64,000 nucleotides of DNA from Bacillota bacterium (GCA_021791495.1 JAJYWN010000081.1:1-64000), one strand, 5' to 3'. Numbered from the stretch's first letter, positions 24,200-34,067 are shown. Numbers and translations are program-made. Notes: generated from the sequence alone by a model not told the origin.

Positions 24200-25969
24200 A
24201 TGAGGTCTCCGCTCCGGCTCCTGTCCTATTTGAAACCGCAGCTACCGGTTCATCTCCTTGGCATGTTCTGCTATGTCGCGTATTCTGCCGCCCAGCTTGG
24301 CTTTCCCCTGGTCGAACGGCGCATCATCGACGAGGTCCTGGTGAACGGGCAATACCGGCAGCTCGTGCTCGTCGCGTTCCAACTGCTGGTGCTGGCCTTA
24401 GCCTACGTGTTCTTCGGGGTAACCCACCACCTGGCATTCACCTACGCCTCCGAGAAGTCGGCGTGCGCAATCCGAAACGACCTCCTTAGGAAGACGTTGT
24501 GGTTGCCTTTGGAAGCATCTCATCGCATCGGGAACGGGAGAATCGTGGCCCTGTTCACGTCGGACCTGCCCGCGGCCCAGCAGGCTTTTCGCTCTCTGGG
24601 CGGTGAGACCCTCGTCCAGCTTCTGTACGGTGTAGCCATTGCAGGCATGTTGACCTGGATCACACCTGTCCTGGGACTCATCAGCCTGCCCCTGGCATTC
24701 ATTTACGGGCTCATCCCCACCGTGTTAAGCCCGCGCCTCCGCAGGCTCGGAGCGGCGGTTCAGAGCGACCAGGCCCAGGTGACCGGAGTGGTCCATGAGA
24801 CGCTGGGCGGGCTAAAAGACATCAAGTCTCTGTCCGCGCAGGACATGGTCTCCGACCGAGCCCGCCCTGTCCTGACCGCCCTGATCAGGTCAAAGACCAA
24901 ACGTGCCACTTTGGAGTCGGTTTCCGCGGTATCCATGGTACTGTACTGGTTGGCGACGGCCCTGATCTACATCGAGGGAGGCAGGCGCTACTTCGCTGGC
25001 GCTCTGACCTTGGGCAGCCTTGTGGCTGCCGTCCACTACTTCAGCAGCCTGGCTGGGGTCGCGGGGCGCCTGGTGCAGGTACACACCCAAGTCCAGTCGT
25101 CCCTGGCGGCGGCGGACCGAATCTGGAGCTTCCTCGACGAAAGGGAGGAGCCGACGGAATCGTCAAGGGCGCCGGGCGCGGTGCCCGAGATGTCCGCCGA
25201 GACGGCGACACCTCACGGTGCCGGCGTGCCCCGCGGTGCCGGCGTGACTACCGGCGCCGACGGACCCGCCGGAGCGGTGATGTGCAGAGACCTGTCGCTG
25301 TCATATCCCGATGGCACCGAGGCCCTGCAGAAGGTGGACCTTTCCGTTGGAGCCGGCCGGTTCATCGGTCTGGTAGGTCCCAACGGCTCTGGGAAGAGCT
25401 CTCTAGCCAATGTCCTGGCGGGCTTTGTCCGGCCTCAGAGCGGGCTGGTCTCCCTCGATGGATACGACCTCGGGACCATGAGCCCGACGACCATCCGGAA
25501 GAGAGTACTTCTCCTCGGACCGGAACCTTTCATCATGCGCGGCACTGTGGAAGAAAACATTCGCCTGGGTCCAAACGAGTTTGCGGCCATTGATCGGACG
25601 GAAATCGAGCTGGCTGCCCAACTGTCGGGAGCCCGCGACTTCATCGACCAGCTGCCTAACAAATATGGGACTCTCCTGGGCGAGCAGGGGCACGTTCTGT
25701 CGACAGGGCAGCGGCAGATGATCGGCTTGGCGCGGGCCTTCCTAAGGCACCCGAAGCTCTTTATCCTCGACGAGGCCACCGCCTCACTTCACCCGGACTC
25801 CGAGCGCCTGGTGCTGACTGAACTGCGGGCCAGTCGTCCGGACAGCACCATCGTCCTTATCACACACCGGCCGTCCAGCCTGGAACTGGTGGAGGAAGTT
25901 ATCTCGTTCGAAGACGGCGCGGTCCAGCCCCAGACTCAATTGGCTACTGCATCGACTCCGCCATCTTGA
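24200..25969 (+). CDS. ABC exporter (half-transporter, likely homodimer)
   Basis: This 589-residue protein has a six-helix transmembrane domain (about 15-300), a Gly/Ala/Pro-rich linker of about 40 residues (HGAGVPRGAGVTTGADG), and an ATPase domain with Walker A GPNGSGKSS, signature LSTGQ, Walker B LFILDEATAS and H-loop THR. The catalytic glutamate is present. The start is ATG 24200 with GGGAGGG upstream. It is the last of four plus-strand genes that include a coiled-coil protein and a glycosidase-like lipoprotein, so it may export a peptide, lipid or glycan handled by them. Its 3' end overlaps by 26 bases the open frame at 25944-26120 on the other strand. Confidence 0.88.
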   Translation: MRSPLRLLSYLKPQLPVHLLGMFCYVAYSAAQLGFPLVERRIIDEVLVNGQYRQLVLVAFQLLVLALAYVFFGVTHHLAFTYASEKSACAIRNDLLRKTLWLPLEASHRIGNGRIVALFTSDLPAAQQAFRSLGGETLVQLLYGVAIAGMLTWITPVLGLISLPLAFIYGLIPTVLSPRLRRLGAAVQSDQAQVTGVVHETLGGLKDIKSLSAQDMVSDRARPVLTALIRSKTKRATLESVSAVSMVLYWLATALIYIEGGRRYFAGALTLGSLVAAVHYFSSLAGVAGRLVQVHTQVQSSLAAADRIWSFLDEREEPTESSRAPGAVPEMSAETATPHGAGVPRGAGVTTGADGPAGAVMCRDLSLSYPDGTEALQKVDLSVGAGRFIGLVGPNGSGKSSLANVLAGFVRPQSGLVSLDGYDLGTMSPTTIRKRVLLLGPEPFIMRGTVEENIRLGPNEFAAIDRTEIELAAQLSGARDFIDQLPNKYGTLLGEQGHVLSTGQRQMIGLARAFLRHPKLFILDEATASLHPDSERLVLTELRASRPDSTIVLITHRPSSLELVEEVISFEDGAVQPQTQLATASTPPS

Positions 25970-26120
25970 CCAGCGCGTTCACGTCGCCCATACGTTCCCG
26001 CAGCTCGTAGACCCAGTTGCCGTCATGGATCCTGAGTTCGGCCTCGGCTTTCTTGGCCGCGTCTTTCCTGGTCAGCTTCACGATCTGCGCTGTCCGGCCG
26101 TCGATGTCCCGTTCAGTGAC
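25944..26120 (-). other. Coding-like tail out of frame with the MFS gene
   Basis: Downstream of and overlapping the MFS stop, another minus-strand frame encodes 58 residues that look like real protein: DIDGRTAQIVKLTRKDAAKK, HDGNWVYELRERMGDV and NALVKMAESMQ, with strongly GC-ending codons like the neighbouring genes. No start codon with a ribosome site precedes it. The simplest reading is that a single-base change truncated the MFS protein and that this is its original cytoplasmic C-terminal tail. A separate small gene or gene remnant is possible. Confidence 0.45.
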
Positions 26121-27355
26121 TCGGTCTGGGGCCCGACGAGGAGGACGGCGCCCAAGACGACGAGGGACATGACTCCACCCGCCAAGAAGCCTGCCTCCGC
26201 ACCCCACCGGCTCATCACGGCGCCGGCGAATGCGTTGCCGACCGGCATCGTCCCCATATCTACCAGGACGTAAGCGCTCATCACCCGCCCGCGCAGGGCC
26301 TGGTCGGCGGTGGACTGCACGGTGGAACTGGCGGCGTTGGTGAAGAGGATGCTTGCGCAGCCCAAGGCGATCAGGAGGGTGGTGCTGGTCCACAAAGCGG
26401 CGCTCGCCCGGAAGGCGGCGGTCCATGCCACAAGGAGGTGGATGACCCCGATAGCCAGTCCGTTCACCACGAAGAGCCGCCCGTTGATCCCTGGGCGGTG
26501 ACTCGTCGCGGTGCTGACGAGGGCTCCGACCAAGGCACCGAATCCCCAGGCGGACAGCAATGTGCCGTAGCCTGTGACTCCCATGTGCAGGACGCGGTCT
26601 GCGAACACGGGAGCCAACACGTTCTCGTTCATTCCGAAGATCAGGATGGCCATAGCGCCAGCCATGGTCACTCGGAGGGTGTCAGTCCGCCAAATGTACC
26701 GCAAACCTTCAACGACCTGGCTGCCCACGCGCTTTTGGGCGGGCTGAGCGGGAACCGGACACCCATCAACGCTTATCTTAAGCAAGGCAATGATGGGCGC
26801 CAGGTATGTCGCCGCGTTCAACATAAAACACCAGCCCGCGCCTACCTTGGCTATCACTAGGGCAGCAAGCGACGGACCGACCACCCGAGCCACGCTGAAG
26901 ACGGTCGAGCTCAGTGAGACGGCATTGGTGAGATCATCCTTCCCGACCAGGTCCATCAGGAAAGCCCGCCGGCCCGGACTATCGAAGGCCTGGGTGACGC
27001 CGTATATGGCCGACAGCGGCAGAATGATCTGGTAGGTCGCGTGGCCCGAGAATGCCAGCGCGGAAAGGGCTGCGGCCTGTAGCAGAAAAACCGTCTGCGT
27101 CGCGATGAGCACCTTGCGCTTAGGCCAGTGATCGATGAAGACCCCAGCCGGCAGGACCAGGAGGATGAGGGGACCGAGTTGGAAAAGGGCCAGCGTGCCA
27201 AGGAAAAGCGGCGAACCGGTGACGGCATACACCAGCCAGGCCAGGGCGGCCGACTGCATCATGGTTCCTACGACGGAAACGCACTGGCCGAGCCAGTAAA
27301 GACGGAAATCGCGGTGTCTTAAGGCAGCGAAGGTTCGACCAGAAGTCATCCCCAT
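26078..27355 (-). CDS. MFS transporter (MFS_3/EntS-like)
   Basis: The 425-residue protein begins FAALRHRDFRLYWLGQCVSVVG, typical of the MFS_3 exporters (enterobactin exporter and macrolide-efflux relatives), and has about 12 membrane helices. The cytoplasmic loop DHWPKRKVLI after helix 2 and the central VDGCPVPAQPAQKR loop fit the family. It would export a small molecule by proton antiport; the substrate is unknown. The last helix is followed by GPQTESLNGTSTAGQRRS, after which the frame stops, while a coding-like tail continues in another frame. It converges with the ABC exporter gene. Confidence 0.85.
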   Translation of the reverse strand: MGMTSGRTFAALRHRDFRLYWLGQCVSVVGTMMQSAALAWLVYAVTGSPLFLGTLALFQLGPLILLVLPAGVFIDHWPKRKVLIATQTVFLLQAAALSALAFSGHATYQIILPLSAIYGVTQAFDSPGRRAFLMDLVGKDDLTNAVSLSSTVFSVARVVGPSLAALVIAKVGAGWCFMLNAATYLAPIIALLKISVDGCPVPAQPAQKRVGSQVVEGLRYIWRTDTLRVTMAGAMAILIFGMNENVLAPVFADRVLHMGVTGYGTLLSAWGFGALVGALVSTATSHRPGINGRLFVVNGLAIGVIHLLVAWTAAFRASAALWTSTTLLIALGCASILFTNAASSTVQSTADQALRGRVMSAYVLVDMGTMPVGNAFAGAVMSRWGAEAGFLAGGVMSLVVLGAVLLVGPQTESLNGTSTAGQRRS

Positions 27356-27425
27356 GCTTGCGGCAGCTCCTTGAGATCAGTCGTCCAGCCTAATCTAGTT
27401 CAAGCAAGGAACGTGCCACTAAGGC

Positions 27426-29834
27426 TCACTGCGGTCCGCGGACACCCCCTTCGAGAACGGTCCAGCTTTCGCCACCGTCGTCGGTAGCGAGCCGCAATCT
27501 CGGTTCGCTGTGGTCCGTCTTGCTCTCGAGGAAGATGAGATATCTGGGGCTGTGCCCAGTTGTGGACCTTTGCCGGGTGGCCGGATCCGAAGGTCCAAGG
27601 GGGTTTGGGAAGACCATCCCCGTGGAGATGAACCGCCCCTCCAGCGCCTGGCTCAGGCTGACGTCCGGATTCACGGCCTGCCAGGTCCGCCCGCCGTCAG
27701 TCGTGTGGAACACTTCTTGGCCATTGGTCTGCCAGCCTTCATCCGGGCCGGCAAAGGCGGGCCAGTTCCCCACGTTCAGCGAGCCGCGAACCGACCACGT
27801 CTTCCCGGAATCACCGGTGACGTATAGGACGTTCGAGTTTCCCGCGCGTCCGTTGTAGTTCACGGCGATGAACCCGAGCCGGCCAAAGAACGCCGGTTGC
27901 GAGACGTTCGTTGTGTCTTCTTCGTGCCCGGCCGGCGCCTCCAATCGTACCTCGGACCAAGACCGGCCGCCATCCACGCTCTTGAACAGATATAGAAATC
28001 CGGGTCCGCCTCCGGAGGCCCGTTGTCCGCCGTTCAGCCACAGCGTCCCGTCAGGCTGAACGGTGATAGTGCCGCCGAAAGGCAGTTCACCGGGCGTGCC
28101 CTTGAAGGGCATTTCGGAGGCCCAGCCACCCTTCGCCACCAGCTCCCAGGTCCGCCCGCCGTCCGTGGTGCGCAGAAGTTCACCGCTATGCTGGCCCATG
28201 CCGGCCGACCGGATCAGGACCCAGCCACGTTGGGCGTCGGCGAAAGCCACCGACATGTTGCCGTCGCCGGTCTTGACCGGCACCGTGGCGAGGGTGGACC
28301 AGGACCGGCCGCCATCCTCGGTGCCGCAGACCGTCAGGTCTTTCCCGGAATACAGGCGAAACGCCAAACCGGCCTTCTCGTCCATGAAGTAGCCTGAAGT
28401 CATGGCGTAACTGTCGCCGGCCCAGTCCACCGGAGTGACGTCGGTCCAGGTGGTCCCTTGGTCGAAAGTGACCCAAATGGGATTGCCGCCCCACACCGCC
28501 TGCCACGTCCGCCCGCCGTCCGCCGTGCGCAGGAGGGACCCGTTCAGCACCGCCCAGCCGCGCTCAGGGGAAACGAAGGCGATCTGCGTCGTTTCCACCG
28601 CTCCGCGCCAGGGTGTAGGGCGATCGAGGGCGGGGCGCGGTTGGAGCGACGTCCAGGTCTTCCCACCGTCCCTTGTCACCCAGAGGGTGTTCGAGTCGGG
28701 GACGTAGTCCCAGAACGTCTTTTCGTCCACGATGGACGTGAACTGCCACGTGTCTGTGCCCGTCGCGGCGATGTGACCCGCGAAGGCCCAGGTGGCGCCA
28801 CCGTCGTGCGTGGTGTAGAACAAGGCCTGATGGCTCCCGCCACTGGCGACGGTCACCGGCAACAAGCCGTCAAAGCTGTTGGCAGGGAAAGGCCTGGATA
28901 CTCCATGGGGCACGGAGACGACACTGGGTGTGAACTGCGGCAGGCCATAGTAGAACTGGGGCGGGGATTCTGTGTTGAAAACGCGAGGCGGCAAGGGTTG
29001 CGGCGCCCACGTCCTGCCGCCGTCTCGGGTGACGTAGAGCGGTGGCGGGGACGTGTCGCTGGCCTCTGGGTCCGGCCGGAGCCACCCCAATTCCTTCACG
29101 GCTGGGCTGAAGACGATGTCGCCGCCATAGGGTAAGGCGTTTGTAGCGGTCCCTGTCCTGGAAACAGCCCGCCACGTCAGACCGCCGTCGGTTGTGCGGA
29201 ACAACTCGCCGCGCCTCCGGTGCTCACCACTGGAGACCAGGAGCCATCCCTGTTGTTCGGAGATGAAAGCCAGCGAGGCGCCACTGACGGCCCAACCCCC
29301 CTCGGCGCTACCGGGAATGGGGGGGCCGGGGACGATGGTGCCAAGACCGCTAGCGCGGGGACCTGTGGTTCCGAGATCAGTGATGGCGAGCTTGGGCGGA
29401 GTGCCCTTCTGCCAGTGCCGGCCTCCGTCCAACGTCCGGTACACGGTGTCCATCCTCGCGTCGAGAAACCAAGCCACCTCGGCATTATCCAGGAGAAAAG
29501 CAGTGACGTTATCGCGGTGAGACGGTCCAGGCTCGGGCGCGTAGGACGGCCAGGACGGCCCCACTTGATACCATGTGACCCCGCCGTCCGTTGTCCGCAG
29601 AACGTGGCCGTAAATGCCCGTGGCCCATCCTAATCGGTCATCGACCATCCGGACTTCCCGCAACGGCTCGGTCGACGCCATTTGGGGTTGTATGTCCAGA
29701 ACCGTAGAAGGGGATGCGGGCAAGACACTAGCCGGGATCGTGCCCCCGCCTGGAGCAGCCCTGCCGCCAAGAATGCCCAGGATGGAAAGGGCGGCAAGGC
29801 CGAAAGCGACCACCGCGTTTCTCATCCGTCTCAT
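27426..29834 (-). CDS. Secreted or anchored tandem beta-propeller protein A (14 Asp-box repeats)
   Basis: The 802-residue protein has an N-terminal membrane segment or signal (about 6-25) with no cytoplasmic domain before it. I count 14 Asp-box-type motifs of the form T-x-D-G-G-x-T-W (for example TTDGGVTW, TRDGGKTW, TADGGRTW, TGDSGKTW), which suits two seven-bladed propellers as in Ycf48, BNR and GH74-like folds. It shares unusual strings with protein C at 37754-40348 (QKGTPPKL, LPYGG near GLGWLRPD/ELGWLRPD), so the two are paralogues. It lies 140 bases downstream of the transglutaminase gene on the same strand and may be read from that operon. No catalytic residues can be assigned. Confidence 0.85.
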   Translation of the reverse strand: MRRMRNAVVAFGLAALSILGILGGRAAPGGGTIPASVLPASPSTVLDIQPQMASTEPLREVRMVDDRLGWATGIYGHVLRTTDGGVTWYQVGPSWPSYAPEPGPSHRDNVTAFLLDNAEVAWFLDARMDTVYRTLDGGRHWQKGTPPKLAITDLGTTGPRASGLGTIVPGPPIPGSAEGGWAVSGASLAFISEQQGWLLVSSGEHRRRGELFRTTDGGLTWRAVSRTGTATNALPYGGDIVFSPAVKELGWLRPDPEASDTSPPPLYVTRDGGRTWAPQPLPPRVFNTESPPQFYYGLPQFTPSVVSVPHGVSRPFPANSFDGLLPVTVASGGSHQALFYTTHDGGATWAFAGHIAATGTDTWQFTSIVDEKTFWDYVPDSNTLWVTRDGGKTWTSLQPRPALDRPTPWRGAVETTQIAFVSPERGWAVLNGSLLRTADGGRTWQAVWGGNPIWVTFDQGTTWTDVTPVDWAGDSYAMTSGYFMDEKAGLAFRLYSGKDLTVCGTEDGGRSWSTLATVPVKTGDGNMSVAFADAQRGWVLIRSAGMGQHSGELLRTTDGGRTWELVAKGGWASEMPFKGTPGELPFGGTITVQPDGTLWLNGGQRASGGGPGFLYLFKSVDGGRSWSEVRLEAPAGHEEDTTNVSQPAFFGRLGFIAVNYNGRAGNSNVLYVTGDSGKTWSVRGSLNVGNWPAFAGPDEGWQTNGQEVFHTTDGGRTWQAVNPDVSLSQALEGRFISTGMVFPNPLGPSDPATRQRSTTGHSPRYLIFLESKTDHSEPRLRLATDDGGESWTVLEGGVRGPQ

Positions 29835-29974
29835 GGGGTTCTCGTGACCCGCTCCCCACGCCTTGTCCTCAATGTGGCCAACCTCGCTTCCATGGTCTTA
29901 CACTTCCCTGAGCTCACACCTGCATAGTTAGGCGTACGAAAAAGCCTTCCTGTTCCACGAGCAGGTCGGAATAC

Positions 29975-32068
29975 CTAGGCGTGCCGTGTGCCGGCAGAAG
30001 CCCGCGCTGATTCGCGCAGTGAAGCGTGAAGGGTCAGTTTCGCGGCGGCGATGTCGGCGGCCGCTACCTTCTCGTCACCATACCAGACTCTCTCTAATAG
30101 GTTTATCGCTGCGGCAACGGATGGCCGGATTCCCGCTGGAGCCATTCTTAGCAGCTCCCGCGGCGTCAGGGAGTCTGCCTTGCGCGCACTGAATGCCGGG
30201 TCAAGACCGGACTCGGCTCGGGCGGCGACCTGGACCAGGCTTCTCCACAAGCGGTCGGCCCCCATCGCGGCGGGGCTCCCGGGACCTTTCGATCTCCAGC
30301 GCCGCCGACGCTCTATTACCGCCACCAAGATTGCCGCGGCCAAGATAGCGATAACAGCTAGGATTGCTCCTCCGATGCCTGCCTCAAACACGGAACGCGA
30401 CCCCGTCGCGCCAGTCGGCAGTTCAGAAGAGCCGGGGTTAGTGCCACCGCCGCTCTGGGACGAATTTGGGGTTGAGCCGCCTTCATCGGCCGTTGAACCC
30501 GAACCTGAGCCGCCCACGCCGCCATCCGGCGAGGTGGAAGCAGTGGGCGCAAGATAGGACCCGGCGACCTGGCCCCCCGGTGTGGGGTCGATGGGCACCC
30601 AGCCCAAGGGGGTGACGTGGACCTCGGCCCAGGAGTGGGCATTGGAGGCATGTACCACGTAGGTCTTTCCGCCATCGCTGCCGCTGCCGCCATTGCCGCC
30701 GTTGGCATTGCCGGTCGTGGAACCGCGGTCGTTCTCCCCGACCTTGTAGCCCACGACCCAGCGGGCCGGCACGCCCAGCTCCCGCATGAGCACAATGAAG
30801 CTGGTGGAGAACTGGTCGCAGAAACCGCGCTCATCGCCCAAAAGGAACTGGTTCACCGCGTTGCCATCGCCGGGCGACCGAGATGCTGGTGACAACTGAG
30901 TCGTGTAGGTCCCGTGAACCTTGAGGTAATCGGCCACCATCTGAGCCGCATTCCACGGGCCCGTGGCGCCCGAAACGATAGACCTGGCCAATTCGCCGAC
31001 CTTGGGCGAGGTGTTCGCGGGAATGGCGAGATCCCTTTCCAGTCCGGCCACCTTCTGACTGGCGAACCCGACGCCGGCCAGGGCTTCGACGTCGACGCTG
31101 GGCACCGTCAGCTTGACGGTATAGGAACGCGCCCCCGGCGCCGAGAGGGCTTGCAGCCCCCGGTCTACCTGTACGGCAGTCGCACCGGTCAGTCCGCTTA
31201 GCGCCGTGGGAGCCCCCGTGTAGATGAGCGGCACGTTGGTCCGGGTCGAGCGGTGCACGGTGACATTCCACGTTTGGACTGTCGAGACGGACGGGGCCGC
31301 AGGGGAAAGGGCAGGGGGAAGGAGATCCCCAAGGGCTACGCCGCCATCCCGTGGGTTGACGATGACCACGTCGGAAGCAGCAGCCGCGCCGGTCCAAGAC
31401 CGGCCATCAAAATTATCGTACTTGGCGACGCTCCAGTAGGCGGCCGTGGGGGCACCGGAGATGGTCAGGATGGCCATGTCTGACAGGGTCACCGGCCGGT
31501 TGATATCGATCTGGCTCAGCGACCGCAAGCTGCCGTCCGGATCAGTCGCGCCGCCTTGCGAACCTGGCACAGTTCCAAGACCACGAAGGTGCGTCGACGC
31601 CAAAGCCGGTGAGAAGCCAAAACCCAGCCAGGTCGACGCAGCCCCGGCCGCCGCCACGGGTACGAAGACCAGGCACGCCGCTGTGGCGGCCGCCAGGACG
31701 CGATTGGTTTGAAGCGAACCAAGCACTACCAAACCTACCACAAGGTAACCGAAAAGAGACACGACCGGGAGAGCCATGGCTTTGGCTACCTCGCCGTCCG
31801 CCGCGGACAAGATGCGGGAGAGCAATACCGCCGACCCCAGAAAACCGAGCCACAGCACCTGACCACGCGTGGTGGCGGTGCGGAAAACCGTCCAGGCAAC
31901 CAGCGACAGGGCGACGAGGGCCAAGACCACTCCGGCGCGCCCTGCCGTCGATGCCGGCCAGAGAGGAGGCCGCATGACGAAAGGCGACAGCAGGATAGCC
32001 AGCCACAGGCCGCGCAAGAGCGAGGCCCACGGCATTGTCCGTCGTCTCGCGTCCCCTGAAGCCCTCAT
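29975..32068 (-). CDS. Transglutaminase-like membrane protein (TgpA type)
   Basis: The 697-residue protein has about five to six N-terminal membrane helices (about 15-140), an extracytoplasmic region, a transglutaminase core with GFCDQF (Cys417), NAHSWAEVHV (His478) and PIDPTP (Asp494) forming the papain-like triad, then a Ser/Gly-rich linker and one more helix near 575-598 with a cytoplasmic tail. Proteins of this kind (DUF3488/TgpA) accompany MoxR ATPases and DUF58 proteins; the activity in the cell is poorly known. The ATG overlaps the DUF58 stop by 4 bases. A Gly/Asn-rich insertion (GNANGGNGGSGSDGG) lies between Cys and His. Confidence 0.9.
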   Translation of the reverse strand: MRASGDARRRTMPWASLLRGLWLAILLSPFVMRPPLWPASTAGRAGVVLALVALSLVAWTVFRTATTRGQVLWLGFLGSAVLLSRILSAADGEVAKAMALPVVSLFGYLVVGLVVLGSLQTNRVLAAATAACLVFVPVAAAGAASTWLGFGFSPALASTHLRGLGTVPGSQGGATDPDGSLRSLSQIDINRPVTLSDMAILTISGAPTAAYWSVAKYDNFDGRSWTGAAAASDVVIVNPRDGGVALGDLLPPALSPAAPSVSTVQTWNVTVHRSTRTNVPLIYTGAPTALSGLTGATAVQVDRGLQALSAPGARSYTVKLTVPSVDVEALAGVGFASQKVAGLERDLAIPANTSPKVGELARSIVSGATGPWNAAQMVADYLKVHGTYTTQLSPASRSPGDGNAVNQFLLGDERGFCDQFSTSFIVLMRELGVPARWVVGYKVGENDRGSTTGNANGGNGGSGSDGGKTYVVHASNAHSWAEVHVTPLGWVPIDPTPGGQVAGSYLAPTASTSPDGGVGGSGSGSTADEGGSTPNSSQSGGGTNPGSSELPTGATGSRSVFEAGIGGAILAVIAILAAAILVAVIERRRRWRSKGPGSPAAMGADRLWRSLVQVAARAESGLDPAFSARKADSLTPRELLRMAPAGIRPSVAAAINLLERVWYGDEKVAAADIAAAKLTLHASLRESARASAGTRHA

Positions 32069-33063
32069 AGTGGTTCCTCCCCGGCTACCCGAAGTACCAC
32101 AGCGTCCGAGCCCCTATCTACCGTGTCTGGGTCATCGGTGACCTGGGCCAGAGCCAGCACGCGCATGAGGCGCCTCAGGTGGGCCGGGCCGCTGCCCGCC
32201 GGCACGTGGTCGGCCGCTGTAGTGAGAGCCACGGAATGCCCGTGGTGTAGGCCCCACTCCACGAGGGCGGCGGCCCGGGAAAGAGCCCGCTCCAGGTAGG
32301 TCGGTTCGCTTTCCGCCTCTACCACCACATGCAGGGCGACAGGGCGGTTCTCGAATTGCCGGACCAGGAGGCGCCCGGTCTTGGCCGTGGCCGGCCAGTG
32401 CACAAGGCGCAGCGCGTCGCCCGGCGCGTAGACGCGAACGCCGCGCGTTTGGCCGTACAAAGCGCCTGCATCACGGGGGAGATGCTCCCGGACGGTTGCG
32501 CCACCGGTGGTGGATAGCAGCCTCTGGACATCGGCGGCGGGTGCGGCGATCGGCCACACCTCAAGTTCACCCGGGATGCTCAGCCGGCGCTGCCTTCGTA
32601 CCAAGCCGAAGGGATCGGTGGCGGTCAGAATGACGGTGTCAAACCGATGAACCCCACGCGTTACGCCGGGAAGGCGACGACCGACCTGAGCCGACCGGCG
32701 TAGAAGCAATGACAGACGGCCGCCATCCGGTCCGGCCTCGGGGGCCGTGTCCAGCCCCGCATCCTCCATACTCAAGGAGAACCAGGGCCACCACCGGATC
32801 GCGCTGACTCGCCACGATATGTCAACTGGATCACCCACACGCACGGCCTTGTCTGGGAGGAGACGTTCCACCTTGACGGACTCTAGCGGCCCCCACACAG
32901 CCAACGCTATAACCGCGGCCAGCCCCAAGGCCAGCCCGAAGAGGGCCATCCCGACCGGGCCGCCCAAAAGGACGCCCGCCGCGACGACCCAGGCCAGGGT
33001 GAGCCCGCTGGTGAGCCCGCCCGTCAGCCCTCCGGCTAGCCTACCGGACACCCGGCCTTTCAC
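32065..33063 (-). CDS. DUF58 domain protein
   Basis: This 332-residue protein has two N-terminal membrane helices (about 12-45, with the repeat GGLTGGLTSGLT) and then a DUF58 region with the diagnostic GALYGQTRGVRVYAPGDALR and VHWPATAKTGRLLVRQFE. DUF58 has a von Willebrand A-like fold and is almost always next to a MoxR AAA ATPase. It overlaps moxR by 4 bases upstream and the transglutaminase gene by 4 bases downstream, so the three are translationally coupled. By analogy it links ATPase-driven remodelling to the membrane transglutaminase; the target is unknown. Confidence 0.88.
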   Translation of the reverse strand: MKGRVSGRLAGGLTGGLTSGLTLAWVVAAGVLLGGPVGMALFGLALGLAAVIALAVWGPLESVKVERLLPDKAVRVGDPVDISWRVSAIRWWPWFSLSMEDAGLDTAPEAGPDGGRLSLLLRRSAQVGRRLPGVTRGVHRFDTVILTATDPFGLVRRQRRLSIPGELEVWPIAAPAADVQRLLSTTGGATVREHLPRDAGALYGQTRGVRVYAPGDALRLVHWPATAKTGRLLVRQFENRPVALHVVVEAESEPTYLERALSRAAALVEWGLHHGHSVALTTAADHVPAGSGPAHLRRLMRVLALAQVTDDPDTVDRGSDAVVLRVAGEEPL

Positions 33064-34067
33064 CGTACGACCTCGCCCCTTGGCACCGGCACACTGTCCA
33101 ACACGTCGTCGATGATAGTTTCGGGCTCGACGCCGGCCTTAGCGCGCAATCGGTGTACCAACACCGGGACGGCCAGTTCACGGATGTCGTCGGGGATCAC
33201 GTAGGAGCGGCCGCGCATCAAGGCCCGAGCTCTGGCGGCTCTCATCCACAGCGCCCCGGCTCGCGGGCTGGCTCCCAGGGCCACCCGCGCGTCGTTCCGC
33301 GTTGCCCGGAGCACTTCGGCCAGGTAGTGCAGGAGCCGGTCCGATACGTGGATCCGCGAACTCTCCGCCTGGAGTGCCAAAAGACCGTCGCGGTCGATCA
33401 CCGGCTGGGACAGACTCGACACCCGCTCCGACACCCGATCGGGCTCCTGACCCCGCGCCTCAGGCTTGGAACCGGCCGGCGCCTGCCGCAAGATCTCTAC
33501 CTCGTCCTCCGGTTCGGGATACCCGATGGACAGGCGGAAAAGGAAGCGGTCCAACTGCGAAGTGGGCAAGGGGAAGGCGTCGTCGGCGTCCAGCGGGTTC
33601 TCCGTGGCCAGGACGATGAAGGGTTCCTCCAGGGTGTGCGTTTGCCCGTCCACCGTGACCTGCCGCTCTTCCATGGCTTCAAGGAGGGCCGATTGCGACC
33701 GTGGCGACGCGCGGTTAATCTCGTCGACCAGGACCAGATTGGCGAAGATTGGGCCAGGGCGGAAGCGGAACTCGCCGTCCTGCGGGTGGAAGATGCTTGT
33801 CCCAACGATGTCCGACGGAAGCAGGTCCGTGGTGCATTGGACGCGCGCATACTTCAGGTCGGTGACGGCGGCGAGGGCCTTGGCCACCAGGGTTTTCCCG
33901 ATGCCGGGGATGTCCTCGATCAACACGTGTCCGCCCGCAATCATGGCGCACACCAGCAGCTCGCTGACCTCACGTTTGCCGACCGTCAGCGATTCAAGGG
34001 CATCGAGAATCCGCCTAACCCGGGCGTCTCCAGGATCCAAACCGTAATCCGACCTGCTGTTCAACAC
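33060..34067 (-). CDS. MoxR-family AAA+ ATPase
   Basis: The 335-residue protein shows Walker A in EDIPGIGKTLVAKAL, Walker B LVLVDEINRA, sensor 1 ATENP and the typical MoxR strings QCTTDLLPSDIVG and PLPTSQLDRFL. MoxR ATPases act as chaperones that mature or insert metal cofactors, or activate vWA-domain partners. Here the partner is the DUF58 gene that follows with a 4-base overlap. The start is GTG 34067 with GGAGG upstream. A hydrophilic insertion near 198-215 (GSKPEARGQEPDRVSERV) is unusual. The promoter probably lies at 34125-34130 with two palindromes upstream. Confidence 0.92.
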   Translation of the reverse strand: MLNSRSDYGLDPGDARVRRILDALESLTVGKREVSELLVCAMIAGGHVLIEDIPGIGKTLVAKALAAVTDLKYARVQCTTDLLPSDIVGTSIFHPQDGEFRFRPGPIFANLVLVDEINRASPRSQSALLEAMEERQVTVDGQTHTLEEPFIVLATENPLDADDAFPLPTSQLDRFLFRLSIGYPEPEDEVEILRQAPAGSKPEARGQEPDRVSERVSSLSQPVIDRDGLLALQAESSRIHVSDRLLHYLAEVLRATRNDARVALGASPRAGALWMRAARARALMRGRSYVIPDDIRELAVPVLVHRLRAKAGVEPETIIDDVLDSVPVPRGEVVR

